This document shows positions 1 to 4,928 of a DNA stretch of 8,823 nt, in pieces; position 1 is the stretch's first letter; each line of letters begins with the position of its first letter. Below the pieces are notes generated by a model, which saw only the letters and a list, made by a program, of their open reading frames with translations, had not been told where the DNA came from and did not search any database. The position numbers were made by a program, and so were the translations under genes. Source of the DNA: Methanobacteriota archaeon (GTDB lineage: Archaea > Halobacteriota > Halobacteria > Halobacteriales > Halalkalicoccaceae); contig JADFQH010000109.1 of the NCBI GenBank assembly GCA_022561895.1, positions 1-8,823 on the forward strand. The letters run 5' to 3'.

Positions 1-47
1 GTGGGCAGGTGGGCAAGGGCCACGCGGGGGAACCGCGAGAGCCGCAT
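1..47 (-). CDS. N-terminal fragment, possible D-cysteine desulfhydrase / ACC deaminase-like PLP enzyme
   Basis: The minus strand has an ATG that shares one base with the TGA stop of the preceding permease frame (TGATG junction), then reads MRLSRFPRVALAHLPT to the window edge. The LSRFPR...LAHLPT pattern resembles the start of bacterial D-cysteine desulfhydrase / 1-aminocyclopropane-1-carboxylate deaminase-like PLP enzymes, which often continue with a PTPLE-type motif. The overlap suggests translational coupling to the permease in the bacterial donor. Only about 15 residues are visible, so the assignment is recall-based and tentative. The segment belongs to the bacterial part of the window, not to the haloarchaeal genome. 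Confidence 0.45.
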   Translation of the reverse strand, partial: MRLSRFPRVALAHLP

Positions 48-433
48 CACGACTTGAGCTTGTAGCCGCTGGCGAGCACGCGGTGGCAGGCGAACAGCAG
101 GCAAAGGTTCAGGCCGATCACCACGGCGAACCCGGTGGCGAGCGAGCCGTCGGCGACGCCGATGAAGCCATAGCGGAAGCCGTCGATCATGTAGAACACC
201 GGGTTGAACTGGCTCACCGCGTGCCACACTCCGGGCAGGCGCTCGACCGAGTAGAAGGTGCCCGAGAGGAACGCCAGGGGGGTGACGACGAAGTTGGTCA
301 CCGCCGCGATGTGGTCGAACTTCTCGGCCCAGATGCCGCCCAGCGTGCCCACCAGCGACAGCGCCATCGACGCCCCCACCGCGTGAAAGACGATGTATTC
401 CGGATGCTGCGGCGCGAGCGTGGCGAAAGGCTG
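1..433. other. Bacterial (probably alphaproteobacterial) segment joined to haloarchaeal DNA
   Basis: On the minus strand this stretch encodes the last ~128 residues of an ABC-2 type permease (stop at 47-49) and the first codons of a second bacterial gene. The permease tail has the usual landmarks: a GIWAEKFD loop, a PLAFLSGTFY segment, NPVFYMIDGFRYG and a short basic end. Its hydrophobic segments fall at about residues 168-190, 202-218 and 253-275 of the combined frame. ABC-2 permeases of this type work with an ATPase partner to export drugs, lipids or polysaccharides; no ATPase gene is visible. The protein is not acidic, unlike everything from 434 onward. The boundary is placed by protein family content, so it may be off by about 10-15 bases. 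Confidence 0.7.
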
Positions 434-898
434 CATGACGATCACCAGCACGACGAACGTTCGCTCGATCAGTTTGTAGTTACCAGTCCAGAGGAGTCCG
501 GCAGCGATAAGTCCGATCAGCGGTCCCCAGACGCTCGCGTCGATCCCGGTGATCGTTGCTAATCCAGCGGCTCCGCCGACGATGTTGCCGGTCTGAAACG
601 CCGCCGTACCGATCCCGATCGCGCTCACAACGAGGATGACACTCGCGGTCTTTGTGACTGGATTGCTGAACTCGTCTCTGAGCGCTTCGCCCAGTCCTTC
701 CCGAGAAACAAGCCCGAGCCGCGCGCTCATCTCTTGGAGGACGAGCGTCGCAAGCACGGAAAACGCGATCGTCCAGACCAGCACGTAGGCGTACTCCGCG
801 CCGATGACGCTCGCGGTGGTCACTGTACCGGGACCGACGAACGCCGCCGCGACGATGGCTCCCGGCCCGATCGCTCGCAGCCGATCCATCAGTGCCAT
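47..898 (-). CDS. Chimeric ORF: Nramp-like transporter N-terminus joined to ABC-2 permease C-terminus
   Basis: One 283-residue open frame made of two unrelated membrane proteins. Residues 1 to about 155 are the N-terminus of a haloarchaeal Nramp-family (PF01566-like) transporter, recognised by RAIGPGAIVAAAFVGPGTVT at the start of TM1, EMSARLGLVSREGLGEALR after TM2, and hydrophobic segments at about 12-32, 38-57, 85-107 and 122-138. Canonical Nramp metal transporters carry DPGN in TM1; here it is GPGT, so the metal-binding Asp and Asn are missing and the substrate is uncertain. From about residue 156 the sequence becomes the end of a bacterial ABC-2 type permease (APQHPEYIVF, GGIWAEKFDH, PLAFLSGTFYSVERLP, NPVFYMIDGFRYGF, terminal SGYKLKS). 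A normal Nramp-like protein is about 400 residues, so its C-terminal ~60% is missing. The start at 898 has a weak GGATGA-like ribosome site; M4 at 889 is an alternative. The fusion is probably artefactual. Confidence 0.75.
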   Translation of the reverse strand: MALMDRLRAIGPGAIVAAAFVGPGTVTTASVIGAEYAYVLVWTIAFSVLATLVLQEMSARLGLVSREGLGEALRDEFSNPVTKTASVILVVSAIGIGTAAFQTGNIVGGAAGLATITGIDASVWGPLIGLIAAGLLWTGNYKLIERTFVVLVIVMQPFATLAPQHPEYIVFHAVGASMALSLVGTLGGIWAEKFDHIAAVTNFVVTPLAFLSGTFYSVERLPGVWHAVSQFNPVFYMIDGFRYGFIGVADGSLATGFAVVIGLNLCLLFACHRVLASGYKLKS

Positions 899-961
899 TC
901 TCTCTCATCCATGCTATGGCATCACGAAATCAGGGAGAGGGTATCAAGGTTGTTAAGCGGC

Positions 962-991
962 GTTCATACGCACGACAGCACGTGTATGAAC
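962..991. promoter_or_regulatory. Palindrome between RHH gene and Nramp-like gene, candidate operator
   Basis: Perfect 8-base arms GTTCATAC (962-969) and GTATGAAC (984-991) are separated by 14 bases. The site starts 4 bases after the RHH stop codon and lies about 64-93 bases upstream of the Nramp-like start on the minus strand. Just downstream of it on that strand is CTTAAC (952-957), a possible weak TATA element, so the palindrome would sit directly upstream of the core promoter, where archaeal activators or metalloregulators bind. The binding protein is unknown; the adjacent RHH protein is one candidate. It could also be a transcript-end hairpin of the RHH gene, but archaeal termination depends mainly on T-runs, which are absent here. 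Confidence 0.45.
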
Positions 992-995
992 CCGC

Positions 996-1541
996 TCACC
1001 TCTCTTCTCGGCGGGTGAGCAGCGCCTTCGCGACCCCCTCTTCGATCTCGATCTCGAAGGACAGATCGGTAGTCGAGCGCTCGATAAACCGGAGCATGAA
1101 CCGTTTGGTCGGTTCGGAGGGGAAAACGACGTGGTAGGTGTCGTTTTCGACGCCGCGAACGGTGAGAAAGCCACATAGCGAGAGCCATTCAAGCACCTCG
1201 TCAAGATCGGAAAATCGCTCTGCGTACTCGGCGGCGTGGAAATCTGCGACTCGGTCCGTCGCTGCAATGAATTCGGGATCGGGTTCGCCACCGCGATAGA
1301 CGTGATCGAGAAAGCAGTGGAGGAAGTCCACATCGAGCAGGACGTGCTCGCCGGTCGAGAGCAGGCGATGGTACTGTTCGAGATTCGCGCTCACGTCCGT
1401 TTCGGCGGCTTCGATGTTCGCGGAGTAGAAGGTCAGCGCCCGTCGGATCACCGCGCTCTGGCCTTTTCCGGTTTCAGCGAGAAGGGCGTCCAGAGCGGTA
1501 CGCGACTCGGGGTCGAGCGACGCCGTCACACGGTCGGTCAT
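996..1541 (-). CDS. Ribbon-helix-helix (CopG family) DNA-binding protein with C-terminal domain
   Basis: 181 residues. The N-terminal ~45 residues have the ribbon-helix-helix layout: a short strand (RVTASLD, 4-10), helix PESRTALDALLAE (11-23), a GKGQS turn, then helix SAVIRRALTFYSANIE (29-44). RHH proteins dimerise and insert the paired strands into the major groove, so a repressor or autoregulator is likely. The remaining ~135 residues form a separate domain of unknown function with predicted helices (VLLDVDFLHCFLDHV at 67-81, DLDEVLEWLSLCGFL at 112-126) and a C-terminal strand-rich part (YHVVF, DLSFEIEIEEG). It may be a sensor or partner-binding domain; this two-domain form is seen in haloarchaea. 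The start at 1541 is supported by a TATA-like box 29 bases upstream, which gives a nearly leaderless transcript. The next gene downstream is the Nramp-like transporter. Targets are unknown. Confidence 0.8.
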   Translation of the reverse strand: MTDRVTASLDPESRTALDALLAETGKGQSAVIRRALTFYSANIEAAETDVSANLEQYHRLLSTGEHVLLDVDFLHCFLDHVYRGGEPDPEFIAATDRVADFHAAEYAERFSDLDEVLEWLSLCGFLTVRGVENDTYHVVFPSEPTKRFMLRFIERSTTDLSFEIEIEEGVAKALLTRREER

Positions 1542-1565
1542 ACCGCGATTGTCGCGCGCGAGGGG

Positions 1566-1574
1566 TTATAATAT
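1566..1574 (-). promoter_or_regulatory. TATA-box promoter of the RHH gene
   Basis: On the minus strand the sequence ATATTATAA is centred about 29 bases before the ATG at 1541, surrounded by GC-rich DNA. This is the expected place for an archaeal TATA box feeding a leaderless or near-leaderless transcript. It lies between the stop of the upstream small membrane protein gene (1577) and the RHH start, so the RHH gene probably has its own promoter and need not depend on readthrough. Confidence 0.6.
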
Positions 1575-1576
1575 CG

Positions 1577-1792
1577 TCAGAACGAGCCGCGCCGGTAGAG
1601 CCAGACGTCGATCCCCGTAAGCAAGAGCGCGAGTATGAGGATTCCGGCAGCAACGGTCGGTTCGCCGAGCGAGAACGCATACAGTGCGACGCCGAGCAAC
1701 AGAATATCGAGAAAGGCGATCATCAGGAGCATTCCTCCAAGGCCGCCGCCGTCACTCTCGTTTTCGGTTTCATTCCCGCCGTTCTCGCTCAT
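1577..1792 (-). CDS. Small two-TM membrane protein, function unknown
   Basis: 71 residues. A hydrophilic, Asn/Glu/Gly-rich N-terminus (1-19) is followed by two hydrophobic segments at about 20-41 (MLLMIAFLDILLLGVALYAF) and 45-66 (TVAAGILILALLLTGIDVWL), joined by the short turn SLGEP, and a basic end YRRGSF. This predicts a hairpin in the cytoplasmic membrane. No catalytic motif is visible and I do not recognise a named family; such small membrane proteins are frequent and mostly uncharacterised in haloarchaea. The start is supported by a TATA-like box centred about 26 bases upstream, inside a palindrome. It lies 35 bases upstream of the RHH gene on the same strand. Confidence 0.65.
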   Translation of the reverse strand: MSENGGNETENESDGGGLGGMLLMIAFLDILLLGVALYAFSLGEPTVAAGILILALLLTGIDVWLYRRGSF

Positions 1793-1808
1793 GGTTCGTG
1801 CTTCGAGG

Positions 1809-1834
1809 CGACGATACTATAGGGATTATCGTCG
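1809..1834 (-). promoter_or_regulatory. Promoter of small membrane protein gene embedded in a palindrome (candidate operator)
   Basis: On the minus strand TATAGT (1816-1821) is centred about 26 bases before the ATG at 1792, as expected for an archaeal leaderless promoter. It is enclosed by perfect 8-base inverted arms, CGACGATA (1809-1816) and TATCGTCG (1827-1834). A protein bound to both arms would cover the TATA box and the BRE, so a repressor operator is the simplest reading. The outer arm is also the left half of the 15-base inverted repeat with 1904-1918. No binding protein is identified. Confidence 0.45.
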
Positions 1835-1918
1835 AGACTCACCGAGTTCCCGTTCACTCACCGGCCGACGTAGATCGTGCGAGTGCACGAAACCACCGGC
1901 TGGCGACGATAATCCCTA
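1820..1918. repeat. 15-bp perfect inverted repeat, 69-bp spacer
   Basis: TAGGGATTATCGTCG (1820-1834) is the exact reverse complement of CGACGATAATCCCTA (1904-1918). The spacer contains a further 6-base hairpin, TCGTGC (1875-1880) and GCACGA (1885-1890), with a GAGT loop, so the unit could fold as a long stem with an internal hairpin. It lies in the intergenic region between the divergent small membrane protein and GNAT genes. It may be a pair of operators, a structured RNA or a small inverted-repeat element; I see no clear target-site duplication beside it. Confidence 0.6.
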
Positions 1919-1992
1919 CATACCTTCGGCTACGCGCCAGATGGACCGGTGGCCCAATGCAGAAACGGTATACCCAAACCGATTGTGTGGTG

Positions 1993-2072
1993 ATACTGTC
2001 GGCTGTAAGTCGCCAAAGATGATCGCTGCACCGGGGGTGTGAGAATTTTCATACAGTTACAGCCGACAGTAT
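1993..2072. repeat. 16-bp perfect inverted repeat ending in the GNAT start codon
   Basis: ATACTGTCGGCTGTAA (1993-2008) is the exact reverse complement of TTACAGCCGACAGTAT (2057-2072), with a 48-base spacer. The right arm covers the predicted transcription start and the first two bases of the ATG at 2071. Within the spacer, GAATTTTCATAC at about 2043-2054 is a possible TATA element for the GNAT gene. The arrangement suggests a two-site operator with looping across the promoter, or, in a longer transcript, a stem that hides the start codon. Confidence 0.6.
2043..2054 (+). promoter_or_regulatory. Possible TATA element of the GNAT gene
   Basis: The A/T-rich sequence GAATTTTCATAC is centred about 23 bases before the ATG at 2071 and 29 before the alternative ATG at 2077. 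This spacing fits a leaderless archaeal promoter. It lies inside the loop of the 16-base inverted repeat, so access to it could be controlled by whatever binds the arms. The match is weak. Confidence 0.35.
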
Positions 2073-2676
2073 GAGTATGCCGGGCGCACGCATCAAGACA
2101 GGTGAGCGAGTCACGCTCCGAACCGTCGAGCGCGAGGACGTTCCGTTCCTCCAGCGCGGAACCGCCAACCCGGAGCTTCGGTATCCGCTTGGGTCTCGAC
2201 TCATGAACCAGGAACAGATCGAACGTGAGATACTGGACGACGGCAAGGACCAGTTCTTGGTCTGTCTCGACGGGGAAAACGCCGATCCTGCCCCACTCGA
2301 CGAGGACAGCGAGACTCCTCCGGAGTCTCGGGCGAACGGCTTCGCCGTCAACGACGTGAGGCCGATCGGAGCGATCTTTGTGGAGGACGCAGAGTGGCGA
2401 CGACCTGAACTCGTGTATTGGCTCGTTCCGGAGGTCCACGGCGACGGATACGGTACGGAGGCTCTTTCGCTCGTTATCGATTACGTTTTTCGGGCGTATG
2501 ACCACCCCGCAGTAGGGGCAGGAGTCTACGAGTTCAACGAAGCATCCCGAGGTCTTCTTGACTCCCTCGGCTTCTCGAAGGAGGGACGAACCCGAAAGGA
2601 CCGTTTTATCGACGGTGAGTACGTCGATACGATTCAGTACGGACTTCTCCGAAAGGAGTGGCGAGAACGGGGTTGA
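2071..2676 (+). CDS. GNAT family N-acetyltransferase (RimJ/RimL-like)
   Basis: 201 residues, the usual size for a haloarchaeal RimJ/RimL-like acetyltransferase, which transfers an acetyl group from acetyl-CoA to an amine; the substrate cannot be read from the sequence. The fold landmarks are in order: strand RVTLRTVEREDVPFLQRG (13-30), IGAIFVED (99-106), ELVYWLVPEVHGDGYGTEA (113-131) with the HGDGYGTEA acetyl-CoA-binding motif A (Q/R-x-x-G-x-G/A type), and the C-terminal N-E-A-S-RGLLDSLGFSKEGR (156-173). Residues ~67-95 form an acidic Pro/Glu-rich insertion in a loop, probably a halophilic linker. ATG 2071 and ATG 2077 (MPGARI) are both possible starts. It is divergent from the small membrane protein gene and followed by a region with no real gene. 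Confidence 0.85.
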   Translation: MSMPGARIKTGERVTLRTVEREDVPFLQRGTANPELRYPLGSRLMNQEQIEREILDDGKDQFLVCLDGENADPAPLDEDSETPPESRANGFAVNDVRPIGAIFVEDAEWRRPELVYWLVPEVHGDGYGTEALSLVIDYVFRAYDHPAVGAGVYEFNEASRGLLDSLGFSKEGRTRKDRFIDGEYVDTIQYGLLRKEWRERG

Positions 2677-2974
2677 GGGCTCACCTGATCGGGAGTTCGA
2701 TACTGGCAACCGTCACGCCCAGTAGATCTCTCGAAGTCTGATCACGTTCGGTGGCTGTATAATGATCTGCCTCGCTCAGTCCGCCGTGCTCACGATCTTG
2801 ATTACGTCGCCCTCCGCTAACTCGTGGCCCACCCCTATCCGTCGGAAGGACTGGCAACTCGACCACGAAGTTTCGACGATGCGGGATCTCTGGAGATCGG
2901 TCCAACTCGTCGTATCGGTCAGGTCGCTGTGTTTACGAGTGGGACTGCCCCGTGGCAATTTCGATTCACTTCGA
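2677..2974. other. Non-coding interval with a GTPase 3'-end remnant
   Basis: 298 bases between the GNAT stop and the lipoprotein stop (convergent genes). Short open frames exist on both strands, but none has recognisable content; the longest minus-strand one (2776-2958) starts with TTG and its first ~38 residues look random. The only recognisable part is the duplicate of the GTPase 3' end at 2776-2844. The rest looks like relic or spacer DNA. Confidence 0.55.
2776..2844 (-). pseudogene. Orphan duplicate of the YchF/Obg-type GTPase 3' end
   Basis: The minus strand reads RRIGVGHELAEGDVIKIVSTAD and a stop. This matches the last 22 residues of the intact GTPase at 3735-4928 (RRIGEGHELAEGDVIKIVSTAN) at 20 of 22 positions. 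At the DNA level about 47 of the 49 bases nearest the stop are identical (2776-2824 against 3735-3783), and similarity fades toward the RRIG codons. Nothing upstream on the minus strand resembles the GTPase. The substitutions include several silent ones (two Arg codons, Ile, Val), so this copy may derive from a functional allele and not only from decay of a local copy. It could be a remnant att-like site or a displaced original 3' end. Confidence 0.8.
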
Positions 2975-3613
2975 TCACGAAGTCTGGTTAAAGCAAACGA
3001 GGAGAGTTCCAGTTCGTAGTGGGTCCGGTGTCTCTTGTTGGTCCGAGTTGTCGTAGGTATAGAGGGAGTCCGTCGCTACGCGAACGAGACCAGTTTCGTC
3101 GACAGCGTACACGGCCGCCTCACCGAACGCTTCCGTGGTGGCAAGTCTCCCCTCGGAGTACGTACTCAGATCGACGAGAAAGTCGAGGCGGACGACGGCA
3201 ATACCCTCGTGATAGTCGAACAGTTCGGTTTCCTCGATACGAACATTGAAGCCGACGAGGCTCTCGCCGCTAGAACTGACGAACTCGTTCTGTTGGTATG
3301 CTTTCTCGTGTGTTCGGACGAACGAGGGGACGGTGTCGACGTTGAGTGCCTCTGGAGGGGTCGGATACGCGGTCGATCCCACGCTCTCGTGGCCGCCGTT
3401 TTGTGCAACACCTGCCTCGACGTTGGGTTCTGGACGAAACGCATCCGAACAATCGAACTGTTCGGAAATCGTGGACTCGCCACCGTTGTACTCGTGGTTC
3501 TCGTTATTTGGATAGCCATCATCTCTCCCACCGATTACATTGCTATCGAGACAGCCGACGAGAGAAGATGAGAGCGCAACTCCAGCGCCAGCAAGGATCG
3601 TTCGTCTTCTCAT
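2975..3613 (-). CDS. Tat-exported lipoprotein, function unknown
   Basis: 212 residues. The N-terminus has the twin-arginine signal MRRRTILAGAG, a hydrophobic stretch and a lipobox LVGC with Cys21 as the lipidation site, typical of haloarchaeal surface lipoproteins exported by the Tat system. A low-complexity Asn/Gly/Asp-rich linker (24-50) follows, then a soluble domain with YPTPPEALNVDTVPSFVRTH (83-102), a pattern recurring in haloarchaeal lipoproteins of unknown function, and strands such as GIAVVRLDFLVDL (137-149) and EAAVYAVDETGLVRVA (165-180). Cys55 and Cys207 could form a disulfide, though this is not established. The role is unknown; surface binding or envelope stress are guesses. The gene and its A/T-rich upstream DNA look less GC-rich than the neighbours, and it is bracketed by the duplicated GTPase 3' end, which suggests recent acquisition. 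Confidence 0.75.
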   Translation of the reverse strand: MRRRTILAGAGVALSSSLVGCLDSNVIGGRDDGYPNNENHEYNGGESTISEQFDCSDAFRPEPNVEAGVAQNGGHESVGSTAYPTPPEALNVDTVPSFVRTHEKAYQQNEFVSSSGESLVGFNVRIEETELFDYHEGIAVVRLDFLVDLSTYSEGRLATTEAFGEAAVYAVDETGLVRVATDSLYTYDNSDQQETPDPLRTGTLLVCFNQTS

Positions 3614-3645
3614 ATAATGTATATATTTTAAACAGGCAAAATGTT
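3611..3645 (-). promoter_or_regulatory. A/T-rich promoter region of the lipoprotein gene
   Basis: Reading on the minus strand, AACATTTTGCC is followed by a run of TTTAAAATATATACATTAT just before the ATG at 3613. The ACATTTT element is about 28 bases upstream, a possible TATA box. The stronger-looking TTTAAAATA lies only ~11-20 bases before the ATG, too close for this start unless transcription starts inside the gene. This is among the most A/T-rich stretches in the window. No gene is visible in 3614-3734. Confidence 0.35.
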
Positions 3646-3734
3646 TTCTCCGAAATCAAACAGCGAGAGAATTCCACCGTTTATTGCGGGAGAAAACATC
3701 ACGCCACAGTTAGAACGGACATAACGGGTGGGCG

Positions 3735-4928
3735 TCAGTTCGCCGTGCTCACGATCTTGATCACGTCGCCCTCCGCTAACTCGTGGCCCTCCCCGATTCG
3801 GCGGTTCGAGCGGGCATCTACAGCATGCAGATAGCCCCCGCCGATGTCGGAGTGGACGGCGTACGCGAGGTCCTTTGGCGTCGAGTCAGTCGGAAGCAAA
3901 AAGGCATCGGGAAGGACGTTTCCCTGCCCGTCGGTCCATCTCGTTTCGTTCTGGACCGGGTAGGTCGTCATGTGATCGAGCAGGTCGTAGACCGCGCTGT
4001 CCAGCGCCGCCTGCACGCCGGTCCCCTCGTACTCGTCCATCGTTTCGCGTAGCTCCTCTAACCTCGTGCGCTGGCTCTCGCTCACCTCGCCTGCGATCTC
4101 GAAATCGGGATCGCCGGGATCGTAGGTAATGAGTCCGGCGTCGGCTCCTTTCCGAAGCGCGAGTTCGCCCTCCGCGGTGGTGGGAATCACGCGCTGTTCG
4201 TCATCCGCGCCAGCGTCACGCAGTCGCTCCAGATTCTCGGCGGGCGCGATGTCGGCCTTGTTCGCGGCGACGATAATCGGCTTTGTTCGTGCGCGAACCA
4301 GCCGAGCGAGTGCTTCTCGATTTTCATCACCCCACTCGCGCGGGTTCTCGGGGTATTCGAGATCTCGAAGGACGGCCGCCACGTCCGCCTCGCTCGCGCC
4401 AAAACCTGTGAGAACGTCGGTGATCGCCTCGTCGATGTCGAATCCAGGAGAGCGCGACTGGCGTTCGACCCCCTCCCAGTTACGCTCGATGATCCCCGCA
4501 AGCCAGCGATCCATCTCCTCTTCGATGAAATCGATCTCCTCGACCGGATCGTACTCGCCGATTTCGACCGGCTCGCCCTCAGCGTTCGTCCCTCCAGAAG
4601 CATCAACAACGGTGATGATCGCGTCGGCGTTCGTCAGCGCGTCCAGAAACTGGTTGCCCAATCCTCTTCCCTCGTGTGCGCCCGGCACTAATCCTGCAAC
4701 GTCGATCAGCTCGACCGGGACGTACCGTTTTCCGTTCCGACAGTTCTCGTTGCCACAGCGCTCGGAGAGCGCGAGACACGGACACTCGGTTCGGACGTAG
4801 CTCACCCCCCGATTTGAATCGATCGTCGTAAAGGGGTAGTTCGCCACGTCGACCTCCGCGCGGGTCGCGGCGCTGTAGAACGTGGATTTTCCGGCATTGG
4901 GCTTGCCAGCGAGCGCGAGTGTGAGCAT
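3735..4928 (-). CDS. YchF/Obg-type P-loop NTPase with TGS domain
   Basis: 397 residues, the usual size for the archaeal YchF/Obg-like branch of TRAFAC GTPases, which bind nucleotide and act with ribosomes or in stress responses. Visible motifs: P-loop GKPNAGKST (8-16), switch region NYPFTTIDSNRG (30-41), G3 DVAGLVPGAHEGRGLG (76-91), G4 NKAD (223-226), and a C-terminal TGS domain (about 320-395) ending HELAEGDVIKIVS. NKAD is the guanine-type G4, so GTP use is plausible, although bacterial YchF prefers ATP. Four cysteines (C49, C51, C58, C63) after switch I could bind zinc. The frame is open to 5012, but MLTLALAGKPNAGK at 4928 is the family start and the extra 28 residues are not conserved-looking. 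No clear promoter is seen in the 119 bases upstream. The last 22 codons are duplicated at 2776-2844. Confidence 0.9.
   Translation of the reverse strand: MLTLALAGKPNAGKSTFYSAATRAEVDVANYPFTTIDSNRGVSYVRTECPCLALSERCGNENCRNGKRYVPVELIDVAGLVPGAHEGRGLGNQFLDALTNADAIITVVDASGGTNAEGEPVEIGEYDPVEEIDFIEEEMDRWLAGIIERNWEGVERQSRSPGFDIDEAITDVLTGFGASEADVAAVLRDLEYPENPREWGDENREALARLVRARTKPIIVAANKADIAPAENLERLRDAGADDEQRVIPTTAEGELALRKGADAGLITYDPGDPDFEIAGEVSESQRTRLEELRETMDEYEGTGVQAALDSAVYDLLDHMTTYPVQNETRWTDGQGNVLPDAFLLPTDSTPKDLAYAVHSDIGGGYLHAVDARSNRRIGEGHELAEGDVIKIVSTAN

Noticed and set aside
1940..2042. 33-residue plus-strand ORF (MDRWPNAETVYPN...) upstream of GNAT
   Set aside because: It starts about 22 bases after the right arm of the 15-bp repeat, so a leader peptide was considered. 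It has no ribosome site and no typical composition, so it is not supported.
1820..2072. Insertion sequence or CRISPR in the intergenic region
   Set aside because: The inverted repeats are two unrelated pairs, no transposase or clear target-site duplication is present, and there are no regularly spaced direct repeats.
2776..2958. 60-residue minus-strand ORF ending in the GTPase-like tail, as a real gene
   Set aside because: It needs a TTG start, and the part before RRIG has no recognisable or halophile-like composition. Only the last 22 codons are meaningful, as a remnant.
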